DNA from: Phylloscopus collybita
Taxonomy: Eukaryota > Chordata > Aves > Passeriformes > Phylloscopidae
Direction: 5' to 3'
NCBI GenBank assembly: GCA_027886175.1
Contig: JAJNNQ010000005.1
Location: 3,105,001 to 3,169,000, forward strand
Length of the DNA: 64,000 nt
Below are positions 11,573 to 23,915 of this stretch, one piece after another. The notes beneath the pieces were generated by a model, which was not told the DNA's origin, did no database searches, and saw only the letters and a list, made by a program, of their open reading frames with translations. The position numbers were made by a program, and so were the translations under genes. Position 1 is the stretch's first letter. Each line of letters opens with the position of its first letter.

Positions 11573-13099
11573 TCATCTTGCTTTTTATTCTTTTTTTGTG
11601 GCTGGCTGGGAGCAGATGATGCCTGATGTCACCATCTCTTAGAAAATTAAGTCTGTGAGTGTCAACCTACACATCAGGGTTTGTGTCATTCACAGAATGG
11701 CAAGAGTAAGGGTAATAGTCTCAACTGTAAATTTAATTATCCCTGTTGTATCAAAAGCTACTATTAGGCACACCTAGGAGAGGCAATGTTATCTATAGAG
11801 GAATTTCAGGAAGAAAGTTGATAAACAGTGAAGATTTGAACAGGAAAACCTTATGTCTGTGTTCTTTTAAAGAGAGTTTACAAAATTATCTCCCAAGTCA
11901 GAGCACAGCAGCAATAAACTATTCTGAAATTAAGAGATACTCACTAAGAAACCTGGAATAAACACTACCCAGAGAGAAATTGATTCAGTCTTTGAAAGGA
12001 AATTACAGTTAAGAATTTATTTCTGTTGATAAAAACTATTCTGCTTGACAACTTGCTGAGGTGCTTATAAATATACAGTTCAGGGAAGAAATATGAGAAA
12101 ACAAATCCTGTACACAGTAGAAAACTTTCTTTGGAAAGGATGAGTTTATTCACATATATATGTGCATGTGTAATTGCTCATGTGACCCCTATCTGATTAT
12201 TTCTGATTGTTTCTACACAAATATTCTGAATTTCTGCAGAGTCAGCAACAATCCCCTGCAAATGGGAAAACCTGTGGATGTGAGCAACTTTTAGTGCCAC
12301 TGATTGGATTTCTTTGGTCTGAGGAAATGAGAAATCAGGAGAAGGGGCAACTTCTAGAGCATTCTAGCTCAGCCTACTCAAAGCTGATTTTAAAAGAGCT
12401 GGTTTTCCTCTCAGGAGAAAAGCTCCAGGAGATGCTGTAGTTCTCAGGGACCACAGTCTGCCTTTGGAATCTGCTTTGGGCCCTCAGCAGTGGGATCTGG
12501 CACACTGTGGCAAGCAGTGGGAACGCTGCGGGAACCATCTCAGCAATTTAATTGCCACCAAATTACTCGTTTAATCAGGACATCAGCTTGAAACAGAAAA
12601 AGAAAAATAAATTCTGTGTTTTCCTCTTCCTCCCCACACCTCAGGAATCCACTGACGAATGCAGGAGGTGCTGAGGTGATAATAGTTATGAGTTCATGCT
12701 GTGCAAAAGCTTCATTAAGCTTGTGCTGAACTCTGTAGGTAAATCCCTCCCTGCCATCCATCAGGAGATAGCTCGAATCTGCTCCAGATATTGATCAACC
12801 TGTTCTGCTGCGAGCTGAGCTCCTCAAAATCCCATCTATTCCTTCTCACCATACCCCAGTGAAGGAGAAAGGTGCTTTTTTTTACCTTTCCACAGATCAC
12901 TCAGCTCCTGAATCTCAACTAGTTACTGAGCAGCACTGGAGATGCAAGGCAAAGCTGTTTGCTAAAGTCATAGGGGAAGTTTTGGACAGAGCAGGGGAAG
13001 AAACAAAATCTTCCTGGTCCCAGCCCTGCATCCTAAGCAGTGACCTGTTCTCCCCCTGCTTCACAAGGACAGAGTTTTAGCAGGAACACAAAGCAATCC

Positions 13100-13152
13100 T
13101 TTTTTTTTTTTTTTTTTTTCTTTTTTTTCTTTTTTTTTTTTTTTTTTTTTTT
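13100..13152. repeat. Poly-T tract with rare C
   Basis: About 53 bases of T interrupted by two C residues. It could be the reverse-strand poly-A tail of a retroposed sequence or a slippage-expanded tract. It produces the lysine-rich open frame on the minus strand, which is not a gene. Confidence 0.95.
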
Positions 13153-13611
13153 CTCGGTTCAGTCTCAGGGTCATAAATCACTGAAGCATTTGGGAATGAA
13201 GCAGTAACCGAAACAAAATCCAACACTGCATTTTTGATAACTTTATGGCCAGAGCAGCTGAGCTGCGACTGAATTTGCTCTGGATGCTCTCCTGGCCTCC
13301 CCATTCCCAAGGGAAAATCTTCTTCCCATTCCCAAGGGAAAAGCTTCTTCCCTTTCCCACTCCTCCTCTCTGAAGTGCAGTTGGCCAGGTGATGTGTGCA
13401 GCCTCTCTGGGGATGCTGGATCAGCCTCTCCAGGCTTGGAGCAGGGCAGATGGAGCAGGGAACACCCCGTGCCCTGAGCAGGGGCTGTGGTTATCCCTAC
13501 AAAACACTGCCCAGCCCAGGCAGGCCTGAGATCAAACACAGCTCTCACAGGTGGGAATGGATAAACAAGGTGCAAAGCAGAGCAGCTGGATCTGCTTCTG
13601 ATTTCTGCACC

Positions 13612-13634
13612 AAAAAAAAAAAAAAAAAAAAAAA
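13612..13634. repeat. Poly-A tract (23 A)
   Basis: A pure A run that follows CTGCACC. It lies about 460 bp from the poly-T tract at 13100-13152; no matching target duplication was identified around the pair. Confidence 0.95.
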
Positions 13635-15036
13635 GGGAATACTCGTTTTCTGCTTGGCTTTGTTGCCTAAATTGCTTTATCAGGTGAACTAAAGCACAAA
13701 GGAGAGAAAACAAAAATAGAACAGCAAGAACATTATTTGTTTTTCCTCACCCTTTCTCACCAAAGTGAAGAATCCAGCTGCATGCCATGCTTTGGAGGGA
13801 TGAATTTCACAGTCCTGCTCCAGGAATAATAAAGCTCTTCTTTCCTCTCCACACTCTGGGTGTCTCTACTGAAGCAATAATTCAGTAGTTGCTTATGCAG
13901 AATAAAGAGAAACAAATGTTCAAATTCTCTCCCTCTCATCACCATCCTCTGTCTGTCCTCTGCTCTGGCCCTGCAGAGCAGGACAGCAACAAAAGTCAGA
14001 ATTTTAGGATTACTTCTCTTTATCCAAACCCAGGAAACATTCCCAACAGTCATAGATGGCTACAGGTCAATTTTACCTGGCCATACAAAGGAGACACAGC
14101 TTCTCCATGTGGAAAAACCTTCAATATCAGGCTTCAGAGAATGGGTAAGACGTGGATATTCTCCACATGGTGGTCACCTGGATGGCAGCTGCCATCCCCA
14201 GCCTTACTCCTCTCCCTTCCTTTACATGGTACATTAAATACTTGCTGCAGTATATTTGCCACTTTTTACAGATTTCCCCCACAGATCTTAAAATTCAACA
14301 TTTCCATTGGCTGGATGTTGACTGTAAACACATTAATCATCCTGCATCCATCCCAGATCCAGTTGCAGGATATTCACTATTCTGTAGAGTTAATGCTTCT
14401 TCAGATGCAAAAGTGAAAACATGTAAGAACATTTAACTTTGATTAATTAAACTGTATTAATTTAACAGATGGTGTGCTGTGACACCCACCAGGCTGAGGT
14501 TTAGATTTGTGATACTTTAAAGAGAGATCACTGCCTCTGTTTTGATATAAATTTTGAATCTCTGCACAGCCAACAGATGTTCAACTCAGGATTTGTTTTT
14601 TTTTTTCCTCCCCCATTTTGTTTTGCCTTCAATTCATGGTTGGTGAGTCCTGGGACTTCCAGGGGGTTAGGAACCCTCTCTCACTGTGTGCTAACAAATC
14701 CTCATCTTTAAGTAGCAAAGCAGAAGAATTTAGAGGTGAACCCCCTTTCTCCTAGTGAAGTGTTAATTAGTGGAATGAACCCCTACTGTACGTTGGTTAT
14801 TTCAAGAGGAACCATCCAAGAGTTCAAATATTTCTTATGAAAAAAAAATGAATTTAGAAAGAAGCAAGATTTTAGTTTTACAGTCTTTCCAGAGGGAATG
14901 TCATAACAATTTTTTTTTATTCTTGTCTTGATCCACACCTATGCTCATGCTAAAGCCCTGTGGTAAAAATCGTATCTTACACTTATATATTTATGATTTT
15001 CTCATCCAGAAACTGCCAGTGTTGGACTTCTCCAGG

Positions 15037-15050
15037 GTGCATCGATGCAC
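15037..15050. other. 14-bp perfect palindrome
   Basis: GTGCATCGATGCAC is self-complementary over all 14 bases. The CpG at its centre is rare in this AT-rich context. It may be a chance event; no function is assigned. Confidence 0.9.
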
Positions 15051-15484
15051 TAATATCCAGTATCTCCAATGGCCTGTGCAACACAACCAAAAATTTGCAG
15101 ATTTTATTTATTTAAGCCTCTCTCCCCTGCTTTTCCCACTGCTGTAACATCATGTAGTAACTTCCTACAGTTACAGCTTTTGGGACCCTGCTTGAGCAGC
15201 CTGAAACTTCCCCGAGCACTCCTGATCTCCAGGAAGCAGAGTTTGCTCTTTATTATCATTTTTGATTGCAATGATTTCCATGGAGTAGATACCTCTGGTG
15301 AGATTTCTTTCTCTACCACTTCCTGTTCCATCAGAGGTTTCCAGAGGATTTTTAGTATTTTTGTTTTGGCACAGGATCAGGGCTAAGTTGGGAGCAAGGG
15401 TATTGGGTTCCCCTGTGGGACACTCACATCCTTCCAGCACAGGTTTTCTGCTTGCCAAGAAAAGATCTCTCTCCAAGCCTGGAA

Positions 15485-15640
15485 GTTTGTAGATGCCCCA
15501 TCCCTGGAAACACTCAGGGTCAGGTTGGAAGGGGCTCTGAGCAACCTGGGCTGGTTTGACCTGTCCCTCCATGGCAGAGGGGTTGTAGAGATGGTTTTTA
15601 AAAGTCCCTTCCAACTCAAACCATCCTGTGATCTATAATT
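15485..15640 (+). mobile_element. CR1 LINE fragment (3' end), plus strand
   Basis: The sequence passes through GATGCCCCATCCCTGGAA, GAGCAACCTGGGCTGG and CCCTTCCAACTCAAACCATC and ends near a degraded GATCTATAAT tail. This is the order of the CR1 3' end in sense orientation. Divergence looks substantial, so it is an older copy. It overlaps a 147-codon minus-strand open frame that is not a gene. Confidence 0.85.
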
Positions 15641-15856
15641 ATCATTATTATCCTGAGCATTTGGGGGAATCCAAGGCTTATAGGATTGGACAGGTTTCTT
15701 ACCCCTTGTTACCTTTGAATAACAGATTTATTCACTAATTGTGTGGATGTGCTAGAAGAACAAAGCAGAGAAATAATGGCCTTACTGGAGAGAAAGGAGG
15801 GATAAATAACACCTGTGCTTAAACCCATGGATTTGAAGGAAAGAATGATCTTGTAC

Positions 15857-16229
15857 TGATGCCTTCTCTTTGGTGCTAGAATTAAGAGCCAGACACGGTT
15901 CAGGGATAAAGGGATTTCTTACTTTGGTATTTAATAAGGATTTTTATGGTGCAACCATTCGCCCAGATGGAGCACACTGAAATGCACTCACACAGTAGAT
16001 TTTACAGATTTTATAGATTTGGCAAATTAGCATAATTAACAAAGATGCTCCAATGAGAGGCTTGAATGAATAGTGTGGTATTTTTCTATCTCAAAGTATT
16101 TCCCTTTAGATGGGTTTAATCTGGTTTACAGGATGTGTTTTAGAGGGCACTTTGGTTGTTCAAGATGGTGTAAGGCTTTCTGGCTTTCAGCTGTGAGGCC
16201 TTGGGGATGTTTGGTCCTCTGGCCTAACA
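15857..16229 (-). mobile_element. ERV LTR, family C, minus strand
   Basis: Read on the minus strand, the element begins TGTTAGGCCAGAGGACC and contains a TATA-like TCTATAAAATC and an AATA-type signal near the CCTTATTAAATACC stretch. It ends near CTTAATTCTAGCACC, or slightly further at AAGGCATCA. The layout of TG start, TATA, polyadenylation signal and CA end in about 370 bp is that of an LTR. The exact right-hand end on the minus strand is uncertain by about 15 bp, and no target duplication was found. It resembles LTRs I associate with passerine genomes. Confidence 0.72.
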
Positions 16230-19200
16230 GAACACCAGGATTCTGCTAAGATATCAGACTGAAGGATTTACAAGCATGCATGCTAAGGGTGCTGAGAATA
16301 CATAAGAGGTATGGAAAAGAAAAGGCAGAAAATCGTCATGGCATCAGTACAAAGCAAAAATGCATCAGGGACCCTCCTGAGCTGGCTCACCTGAACCTGT
16401 GGCATTGTCTGGGCTTTCACTGCCTGGCCTGTGGCACCTTCCTGCAGCCCCTGGTGTCACCTGTGTGCCCCTGCCTTGTCCCTCTGCCTCTCACCCTACT
16501 CCTCCCTCTGCCTGTGAACATCCTCTGCTCGTGGAGGAACATCTGCCAGCCCCTCTCCTCAGCACGTTCCCTCTGTCAGGCTCCAGGCTGCTCCCCCTGC
16601 TTTTCCAGCCTCTTAAAACTCCGTGGAGCTGCTCAATGCCTCTTGTGATAGATGATTTAGAAGCAGTGCTGGCTTCTTTCAAGATTTATGAGGGTTTGGC
16701 TTGCTTTGAGCTCTTCACAGAATCTACGAATGACATCTAAACACAAACCCTTTGATCTGTGAGCCGGGCTGCGCAATGCTCTACACGTGCTTTTTTTAAA
16801 AAAATATATATTTAGGAGAACCCTTCAGGGCTCCCTTCTGGAAGCTGCTCTTCCAGGGTTGCAGAGATGCTGTTGCAGGCAGGAAATCTGCTGGAGTTTC
16901 CACCAACCCTGGCCCCAAGAGTTGCTTAGTAACCACCACTGCTTTCCCAGGCACAGCTTCCATGTGCCAACCTCAACGTCCAGAAGAGCCAAGCTCCAAA
17001 GCAGCTCTGAGCTTGCACATCCCCTCTGCCCCTGACGTGCCATGAGGCAGGAAATCTCACTGCTGAATTTCAGACAACAATTAGGAACGTGTATATCCAA
17101 CCCAGAGAGGGTGTTTACGTGGTTTAGCTCATGCTGATTTGGAAGGCAGTTTGTGGAGTTAAAGCATTGCCCTCATAAATTGGATTTACTGTAGGACAGT
17201 GGGCATTGAATACATTAAAATAGGTTAAATTCCTGGATGAAGATAGGAAAAAACCACCCTAATTTTTGACATTTAGTGATTTATTAAATGACAGATTTCA
17301 ACCTGTCCAGACTTTTTATACTTAAGCCCCATGAAGGAAGAAGGGAAAAACCCCAGTGCAGCAACACTGCTGGGAACAAAGAAAAAGCTGCAGTGGAGGG
17401 AAGGCAGAAGAGAAACTGGACAGTGCTTAGCTTGTATCAGAACTGGAATTAGTACCTGAGGCTGTGAGAGCTTATATCTCTGCAGGATTACTTTAAATCA
17501 GGATTCATTTTCTGAACTGATTAAGAAACTGCTGCATAATGAAAATTCAGTTACGGACTTAGAGACTTGAAATTTTAGACAGGTGAGGCAACCTCACTGG
17601 AGAAGGAGTCTGTCAAGCAGACCACAACAGAAAAAAACTTCTTTTTAAAGGCATTTTTCTCGAAATAAAGACAGAAAACAGGAGCCAATCATTTAGACAA
17701 CTCTATTGGAAAAGCTTGGGAATTGTCTCACTTCCTAACTAAACTCTTCCCTCTGTGTCAGTGACAAAATGTGACAGCACCAGGCTGCTGTTCCTGCCCT
17801 CAAATGCAGCCCTTGCAGGGTGCCAGGCAGCCAGGGATGCTAGGGAGGCACTGCAAGGAGGAGAAATGCAACTGCAAAGACAAAATTCAGCTTGTTACTG
17901 TGCTATCCTGCATTGTATACTTGTTTGAGGTTTAAAAAGTATGTTTGAATTACATCAGCATGTTTCTATTTTTACAAGGAGACCTCTAAGTAAAAAATTC
18001 TAAGGAATATTTTAGTTAGAGGTCTCCTTGTAGAAGGTAGGAGTCAAATCACCAATTCAATTGGTGTCCCTTGTGCCAAAAGTGACCGTTCACCACCAAG
18101 TGATGCAGGGCAGCCCTAGCCTGGGACGTGGACTGCTGGTTTGCTGTGGTTTTGGTTTTGTTTCTGTGGGTTCTGATCACCAAAAGCACATTGAACCCTT
18201 CAGTCTCTGCTGTGGCAGCACAGTTTTAAACTGGGAGATTCCATCCCTGGATGTGTCAGCACAACCTGAGCAGCTCTCTCAGCACAGCCATTATTTTGTC
18301 CCTGCTACTCGAATGCCATGGCTGTGTAAGCCCATCAAACTCCCAAACCACAGATACAACCCCCTCAATCGCCTGGAGCCCCAGCCAAGGCCCAATTAGG
18401 GTAATTGCATTTTGTCTGTTTAAAATTCACGCGTCAGGTTTCAGTTTGCTGTGGATTGGGCTCTTCCTCTCTGTCTTCACCATCTGCAGGCTTTCAGGCA
18501 GGAACTGCAGTTTCTCTTCCAGGTAGTTGTGTTCCAGCCTGTGGTGCAGGGGCTGGATGAGGGATGGCCAGGCTGTTCCAGTGCCATGGGCAGTTCAAGT
18601 GGCCCCTTGACTGCCTCACCAGCAGCTGCTCCTCCTCCTCCTCAGCCAGGGATGTCACCTCTGCCTTCGCACGGTGACCGCAGCTCTGCCAATTCCACCC
18701 CCGGGAAATGCCTGAGATTTTATTTATTTTTGTTCTTGGCATCAAATCCCTTGAAAAACACAGCCTGGGAGGAATCTTGTGCATTGAGCTAAACTTGGTT
18801 CCCTGCCTCCTTGGCAGGCAGAGCTTATGAAATGCTGCTGTCCCATCCAGGCTGTATCGATCCCAGCACCGCCAGGAAAAGCTGCTCACTGTCTCAGCGG
18901 TGCACACTGACCCTGGAGGGCTGAGCTGGAGATCACACTGCTTGCTCCTGGCCTGTCTCCACCCCTGCAGTTTAATATTCCAAGAGAATTCACTTACCAG
19001 GAACGTGAACTTTGCTGCAGAGCTGAAAGGTCCCAGACAGCCCTGAGGAAAGGTCCCTGAATGCGGCTGGGCAGGGGAAAAGAAAAGATATATTCTTCCC
19101 TTTCATCCTGAACTTTTCCATGAGGCAGTCAAGCCAAAGTCGAAGCTTTCCACCAGCTCCAGATAATTCATGGCATGAAGGAGGGAAGTGAGATATAAGA

Positions 19201-19366
19201 TCTCTTTCTTGCTGAATATATTGCTGATGAGCAGTGGCTGAAAAGCTCCGATGCACAATTACAGGGACAGAGTCCTGGAGCCAACTGTAATTAAAGTTCT
19301 TTCGACATTCCAGTAAATCCGTAGTAATGGTGTCTGGTTATTCTCTAGATTGTTCTAGAACTGGTC
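16230..19366. other. Non-coding stretch containing a strong hairpin
   Basis: No supported gene. The interval contains GC-richer patches at 16390-16620 and 18440-18700 whose open frames lack recognisable domains. The notable item is the foldback at 17969-18036, annotated separately. Confidence 0.6.
17969..18036. other. Long-stem hairpin, candidate microRNA precursor or foldback element
   Basis: ACAAGGAGACCTCTA at 17974-17988 is the exact reverse complement of 18017-18031. The stem extends outward by five further pairs (two of them G-U) and inward by one pair, a single G-G mismatch and five more pairs. This leaves a 14-base loop at 17996-18009. In total about 26 of 27 positions pair in a 68-nt RNA, which is the size and shape of a pre-miRNA. 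Both strands would fold. It could instead be a tiny palindromic transposon remnant. No known microRNA was recognised in either arm. Confidence 0.5.
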
Positions 19367-19383
19367 AAAAAAAAAAAAAAAAA
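19367..19383. repeat. Poly-A tract (17 A)
   Basis: A pure A run that stands immediately left of the T/G-rich block at 19397-19624. Confidence 0.95.
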
Positions 19384-19396
19384 TCTCAATCATCTC

Positions 19397-19624
19397 TTTT
19401 GGGGTTTTTTGGTGGTTTTTTTTTTTTGTTTTGTTTTTGTGGTTTGTTTTTGGGTTTTTGTTGTTGTTGTTGTTGTTGTTTTTTGTGTTTGGTTTTTTGG
19501 TTTTGGCTTTTTTTGGTTTTTTTGTTTTGTTTTTTTTTTTTGGTTTTGGGTTGGTTTTTTTTGGTGGTTTTTTTTTTTTGTTTGTTTTGTTTTGTTTTGT
19601 TTTGTTTTTTGGTTTTGTTTTTCT
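19397..19624. repeat. T/G low-complexity block (GGTTTT and GTTTT type)
   Basis: About 228 bases composed almost only of T and G, including short runs of GTT, GTTTT and GGTTTT units. All open frames here, in both directions, are artefacts of composition. A similar block lies at 54311-54568. Confidence 0.97.
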
Positions 19625-22419
19625 TCTGGAAGAACACAAAATTGTGCAATCTTTGAAATTGTCCCTGAACTTTTGTTTTGTTCAGTTGAGGTGCATTAAA
19701 AAAACAACAAAAAAGATCCAATTAATGGCTGCAGAATAATTCATTTAAACGCAGACAAGCCAAGAATCTCCTGATGAAGGGAAAATAAGATTAGTGCAGG
19801 AACGAGGCTGTGCAGGAAGGTACAAGTGTCATTAATGCTGCCGCCAACTATCCAACAGCTCATTTTGTGCCTTTAGCAGGGAACAAAACCCTCAAAAGGC
19901 AAATCAAAAGGCTGATGTAGGAGACAATCATCTCTTAATTCCCTCCACCTTCCCAGTAATGGCTGGTGATGATTGTGAGCATTCCCACAGAGGGTGTTTG
20001 TGTGGGACATCCCTCTTGCCATCTCAGAAAATCAGTTTGGAGCTTCTCAGGAAGCCAGGATGGGCTTTGGGTGGGATGGCAGCAATAATTATGTTTCCTA
20101 TTTTATCACTTGCAATTGCCCCTTTGATCAGAATCCTGTATCATTTAACCACATTTACATGGCCATCCTGCACAAAGGATCTAAAATGAAAACGAATCAT
20201 TTTCCAAGGATAAACAACAGGAGCTGGGCTTCCTTTTACTGCACACACATGGAATCCCATACATTTGGCACCAATTTAAGTTATTGTCATTTCATTCTTC
20301 CTTTTTATATTTGTTTCACTGTACAAGCAATACCACCAAATCCTTCAGAACCAGCCCCGTGGCTGATGGGCGCTGCTGGGAATTAGCTCAGGGAACAAAC
20401 AAACAAATGAAGGTATTTGGTGTCACTGCATTGGATGGGATTTTGTGAGGCCTAAATGCTGTTACCACTTTGCCATGAGGATATTTCTCTGGAAAAACAT
20501 AAATAAAGAGGACAATCTGTGATATTTAGCCTGCCAAGGAGCTAAGAGAAAAAGGAATGACTTAGTTACTAGCTAATTTTGGTTATTTCAGAATGTTCTA
20601 AAAACATGCCCAAAATTATTAAAAATTAAAGCATCAACAAGATGCTAAAGCCATATGTTTCCAATATGCTGCGTCTGAAAACTTTTCAAAGCCTGGCTGC
20701 TTTTGAGTGGGTTAAAATCCTGTGGAAGAAATTCATTCTGAGCTCCTCCATGAGGCAAAGACCACTGAAATGGAAACAGGCCACCAGCAGTGATGGGTTT
20801 TCCAGATAGATTTGGATGGGAGCAAAAATGGTTCAAAATATCAAAATGACACCAAGATGTTTCTGGCCAGCCCTAACCTATTGAGCATGAACAGCTGCAC
20901 TGATAGGCAAGAACAAATGCCCTGTGAGAAACTTCACTTTCATTGGCTTCTTTTGGTGGCTAAATGATGAATCTGGTAAGACAAGTGTGTACTCATCCCT
21001 TACTTAAAACTTTGCATTTTTTTTTTTTAATTAAAGTGTGGCATCATCTTCACAGAGGAGCTCTTGTCCTCCCCCCTCCTTTTTTATGAAGCTGTTGAAG
21101 TTACTCTGTCTTTCAACCTTAAGAGTGGAGGCAATGAAATATGTCACAGAGGTGACTGGAGCCCACCAGATCCTAACAGAAGCTCTTTTGCTCCACAAAA
21201 ACCCCCCTTAATTACTGAGAAAACTTTCTTTTAATGTACAAAAAAAAAATAAAATTAAAAATTATTTTACGAAGAGGAGGAGCAGAGGATCAGAAACCCC
21301 TTGATGTTGTCAGAGCTCAATCCCACTGAATAGACCCTACAGATTTCTCTAATTATTCACAAAACATTTGGAGCAGATGTCCACAAAATAAATTATCTGC
21401 TGTCTGCCAAAAACTACTTCTGGCAGGCAGCGTACCAGGTAAATAAAATGAGAGGTTGGGAACATGAATAAAACATGAAGAGAACAGCTTTGGGCATTTT
21501 GTTCCTCGTAAATTCAGCAGCACCAGTTGAACCCACAGAGGTACAGAAGGCCACCATATGAGAAGGGGTTGGAGAAAAAGCTCTAAGCAAGCATTTCCTT
21601 GTGTTAGTGGCAGTATCCCTGAGCCAAGTCACCAAATGCACTTCAGGGCAGCCCTCTGCAGTGTCTACCCCAGGAGACAGAGAATTTGGACTTCCAGCAG
21701 TTGCCTGAACCCTGGAAGACCTGTGGGCCACCACCTTGGATTCTCATATTTAGCAAAAGTCGCTATATTTTGCTCTTGGCAAGGACATCCTTATCTAATT
21801 TAGCCTTAGTTTGATAATCCAATGAAAAATATTTAATTTCTTGCCCTTCCTACTTGGAATGTGCCTGATGCTTTCCTAATCCTGCATGCTTTCCATCCTT
21901 TCCGAAGGCAGGATGCCCTACACCATTAAAATCAGGGAAAAGCTACCCCTACAAACACAAGGCTGAACATTGCAATGAGTAAATCTGCAAATAGAAATTC
22001 AGGAAGCAAAATTTAGGTTTTAAACCAGTGAGCCTCTTCTTGCCTGATCTAGTTCTGAGATCAGCTTTTGAGTGTGGTATCATTTCAGGCAGGCTCATAT
22101 AGATCCAGACCAAAGAAAATATCAAATAGTTGAGAGGAAGGGGCTTCCCAAAGACTTTGTATTGTGCTAAAGTTTGCTGCTCTGTATTCTTTCATTGACT
22201 AATAAAAATTTTAACAGTGCTTTAGGGACAGGTATTGTCCTTCATCCATATCAAAATTTTACTGTGCTGCACAAAATGCGCTGGTTTGTTGCTTCAAAGA
22301 GAAAGACCCCATAAAGGGAGGCTGGTAAATCTAAACATGAAGAAATATCAATGAATCGTTTTGCCTCATGGAAAATGTTGCCACATAAGAGAGAGGGAGA
22401 GAGGGGAAAAGATGGGAGG

Positions 22420-22750
22420 GCAGAGTAATTGGAAAACTGTGATTAAAAGAAATGTATGGGCAAGAAGGTAACTCCATAAATAATGGACCAGATTTATTCA
22501 CAGTGGGTTCATTAAAAGCAGTGATAAATTAGTGCCAAGCAGAATTCTGCTTCTCTGCAGTGGTGGTGACCTATTCGGTGGAACCATTGTAGTTACTAAT
22601 TCATACAGGATTATACATAATTGGGATGCCCAATTATTACAGCTGAGTTTCAGAAATGACAATGTTCCCTTTCCTTCGGGGATCTGTAATTTATTCCATT
22701 ACCTTGAACCTGCGTTACGCAATCTGCCAAAATAAAATTTGCAAATGTTC
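22420..22750. promoter_or_regulatory. Candidate distal regulatory element
   Basis: This AT-rich stretch combines several homeodomain-type AATTA/TAAT cores, a perfect 14-bp palindrome AGCAGAATTCTGCT at 22538-22551, and GTTACGCAAT at 22714-22723. The last is a full match to the C/EBP palindromic consensus in reverse (ATTGCGTAAC). It contains no recognised repeat. Motif density alone does not prove function. Confidence 0.25.
22714..22723. promoter_or_regulatory. C/EBP-type binding site match
   Basis: GTTACGCAAT is the reverse complement of ATTGCGTAAC, which fits the C/EBP consensus RTTGCGYAAY at every position. One perfect 10-bp match is expected by chance in sequences of this size, so it is only supportive in context. 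Confidence 0.3.
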
Positions 22751-23697
22751 TGCTAAATCCTGCTATCTTTGGTTCATACTCTATGTGTAGAGGGAAACAT
22801 GTTGAGAGGATTAAAAAATATGGGAAAGAATTACCATTTTAATACATTTGACTTGTCCACCAAGAGACAATAGAAGGTTTTCAGCCTCAGTAAATCCACT
22901 TTAATACATGGAAAGAGTTCATAAAAAAATTATTCTCTCCCATTGTCATCACGAAAGCTATAGTTGGTCTGTGCTAGAAAGGCCAGGAATAGTTTACCAA
23001 AGAAATCTGAAGGTTTATTTTGTTTTGTGGGGACAGCTTCCTTTACCGTGTTTTATTCCACTCAAATACTTCCTTACTGTATTAATTCAGGTTAAAATCA
23101 TTTCTATTACCTGCCAGCAGAAGTATCAACACTTTCAAAAGTGTGGCTGATGCCACGTTTCCCTGCACTTTGAAATTTCCAGTGTAGAATTTGGCTAATA
23201 GCTCTGCTTTCCATGCATCAGCTGGAGAAGCTGCTGAGATATTAAGATAATAAGTGTTTGAAGAAAAGGATCTATTCATACAGAATCAATAAAGCGTTGC
23301 CAGGAGAAACCTGAAGCTCTCAGAAGGAGGTTTCCTAGAAAAAAAAAAAAAAAAGGGTTTTCCAGGGAAGAATGGCTTGTACATGTTTGATTCTTTCTGA
23401 TTGCTGCTGTCTCATTGCTTTTATTCGTGAGGCACTCAAGCCTGCCTGCTTCAAAGCAGGAATTCCCCTCAGGAAGATCTTCCAGCAGCAGAAAGTGGAA
23501 AAAATGACTTGCTAGGATGTCCAGCCTGTGTTACAGGGTTTGGATGAGGGAGAGATGAGTGAGCAGCACCTCAGCAATGCAAACAATGGGAGAAGAGCTG
23601 GGGAGGGGTTGGGCTTTGGGGGACCTCTGGATGTGCTGGAGAATTCTGGGGGAGAGGTGTGAGAGCTCTGGGGTTTTACAGCTTGCTTACAGGGCAG

Positions 23698-23698
<1 letters not shown>

Positions 23699-23749
<51 letters not shown>
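23699..23749. repeat. (GAT)17 microsatellite
   Basis: Seventeen uninterrupted GAT units. An open frame across it encodes a run of methionines and is not a gene. Long pure trinucleotide runs are usually polymorphic. Confidence 0.98.
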
Positions 23750-23751
<2 letters not shown>

Positions 23752-23852
23752 GGTCAGCTTGCTGGAACTGGGAGGGAAAAGTGTTTTTTCTTGCAGCTTT
23801 TGTGCCTGGACAATGCTCTTGGGAACACGGTGCAGTCCTTGGGGTGTCCTCT

Positions 23853-23915
23853 GCAGAGCCTGGACTTCAGTGATCTTCTGGGTCCCTTCCCACCCAGGAT
23901 ATTCTGTGGTTTCTG
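23853..23915 (+). mobile_element. Short CR1-like 3' end, plus strand
   Basis: TGGACTTCAGTGATCTTCTG followed by GGTCCCTTCCCACCCAGGAT and ATTCTGTGG matches the wording of a CR1 3' terminus. Only about 60 bp are recognisable, so the call is tentative. Confidence 0.5.

Larger units (their letters stand above)
11573..15484. other. Non-coding stretch with poly-T and poly-A tracts
   Basis: No supported gene. The longest open frame (13889-14416, plus strand, 175 codons) has no recognisable domain or splice context. A near-pure T tract lies at 13100-13152 and a 23-base A tract at 13612-13634. A short tandem pair with unit CCCATTCCCAAGGG plus linker lies near 13297-13345. A 14-bp perfect palindrome lies at 15037-15050. 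Confidence 0.6.
19641..23698. other. Non-coding stretch, part possibly regulatory
   Basis: No supported gene or transposon. Short A/T homopolymers occur near 21018-21028 and 21241-21249. The stretch 22420-22750 has features of a regulatory element and is listed separately. Confidence 0.6.

Noticed and set aside
13889..14416. 175-codon open frame
   Set aside because: It is the longest frame outside repeats on the left side, but has no recognisable domain, no splice context and a chance-like composition.
15171..15614. 147-codon minus-strand open frame
   Set aside because: Its 5' half lies in the CR1 fragment at 15485-15640; no domain is recognised.
19327..19739. Phe/Val- and Lys/Asn-rich open frames
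   Set aside because: They are composition artefacts of the T/G block.
23559..23873. Open frame with a poly-methionine run
   Set aside because: It translates the (GAT)17 microsatellite.
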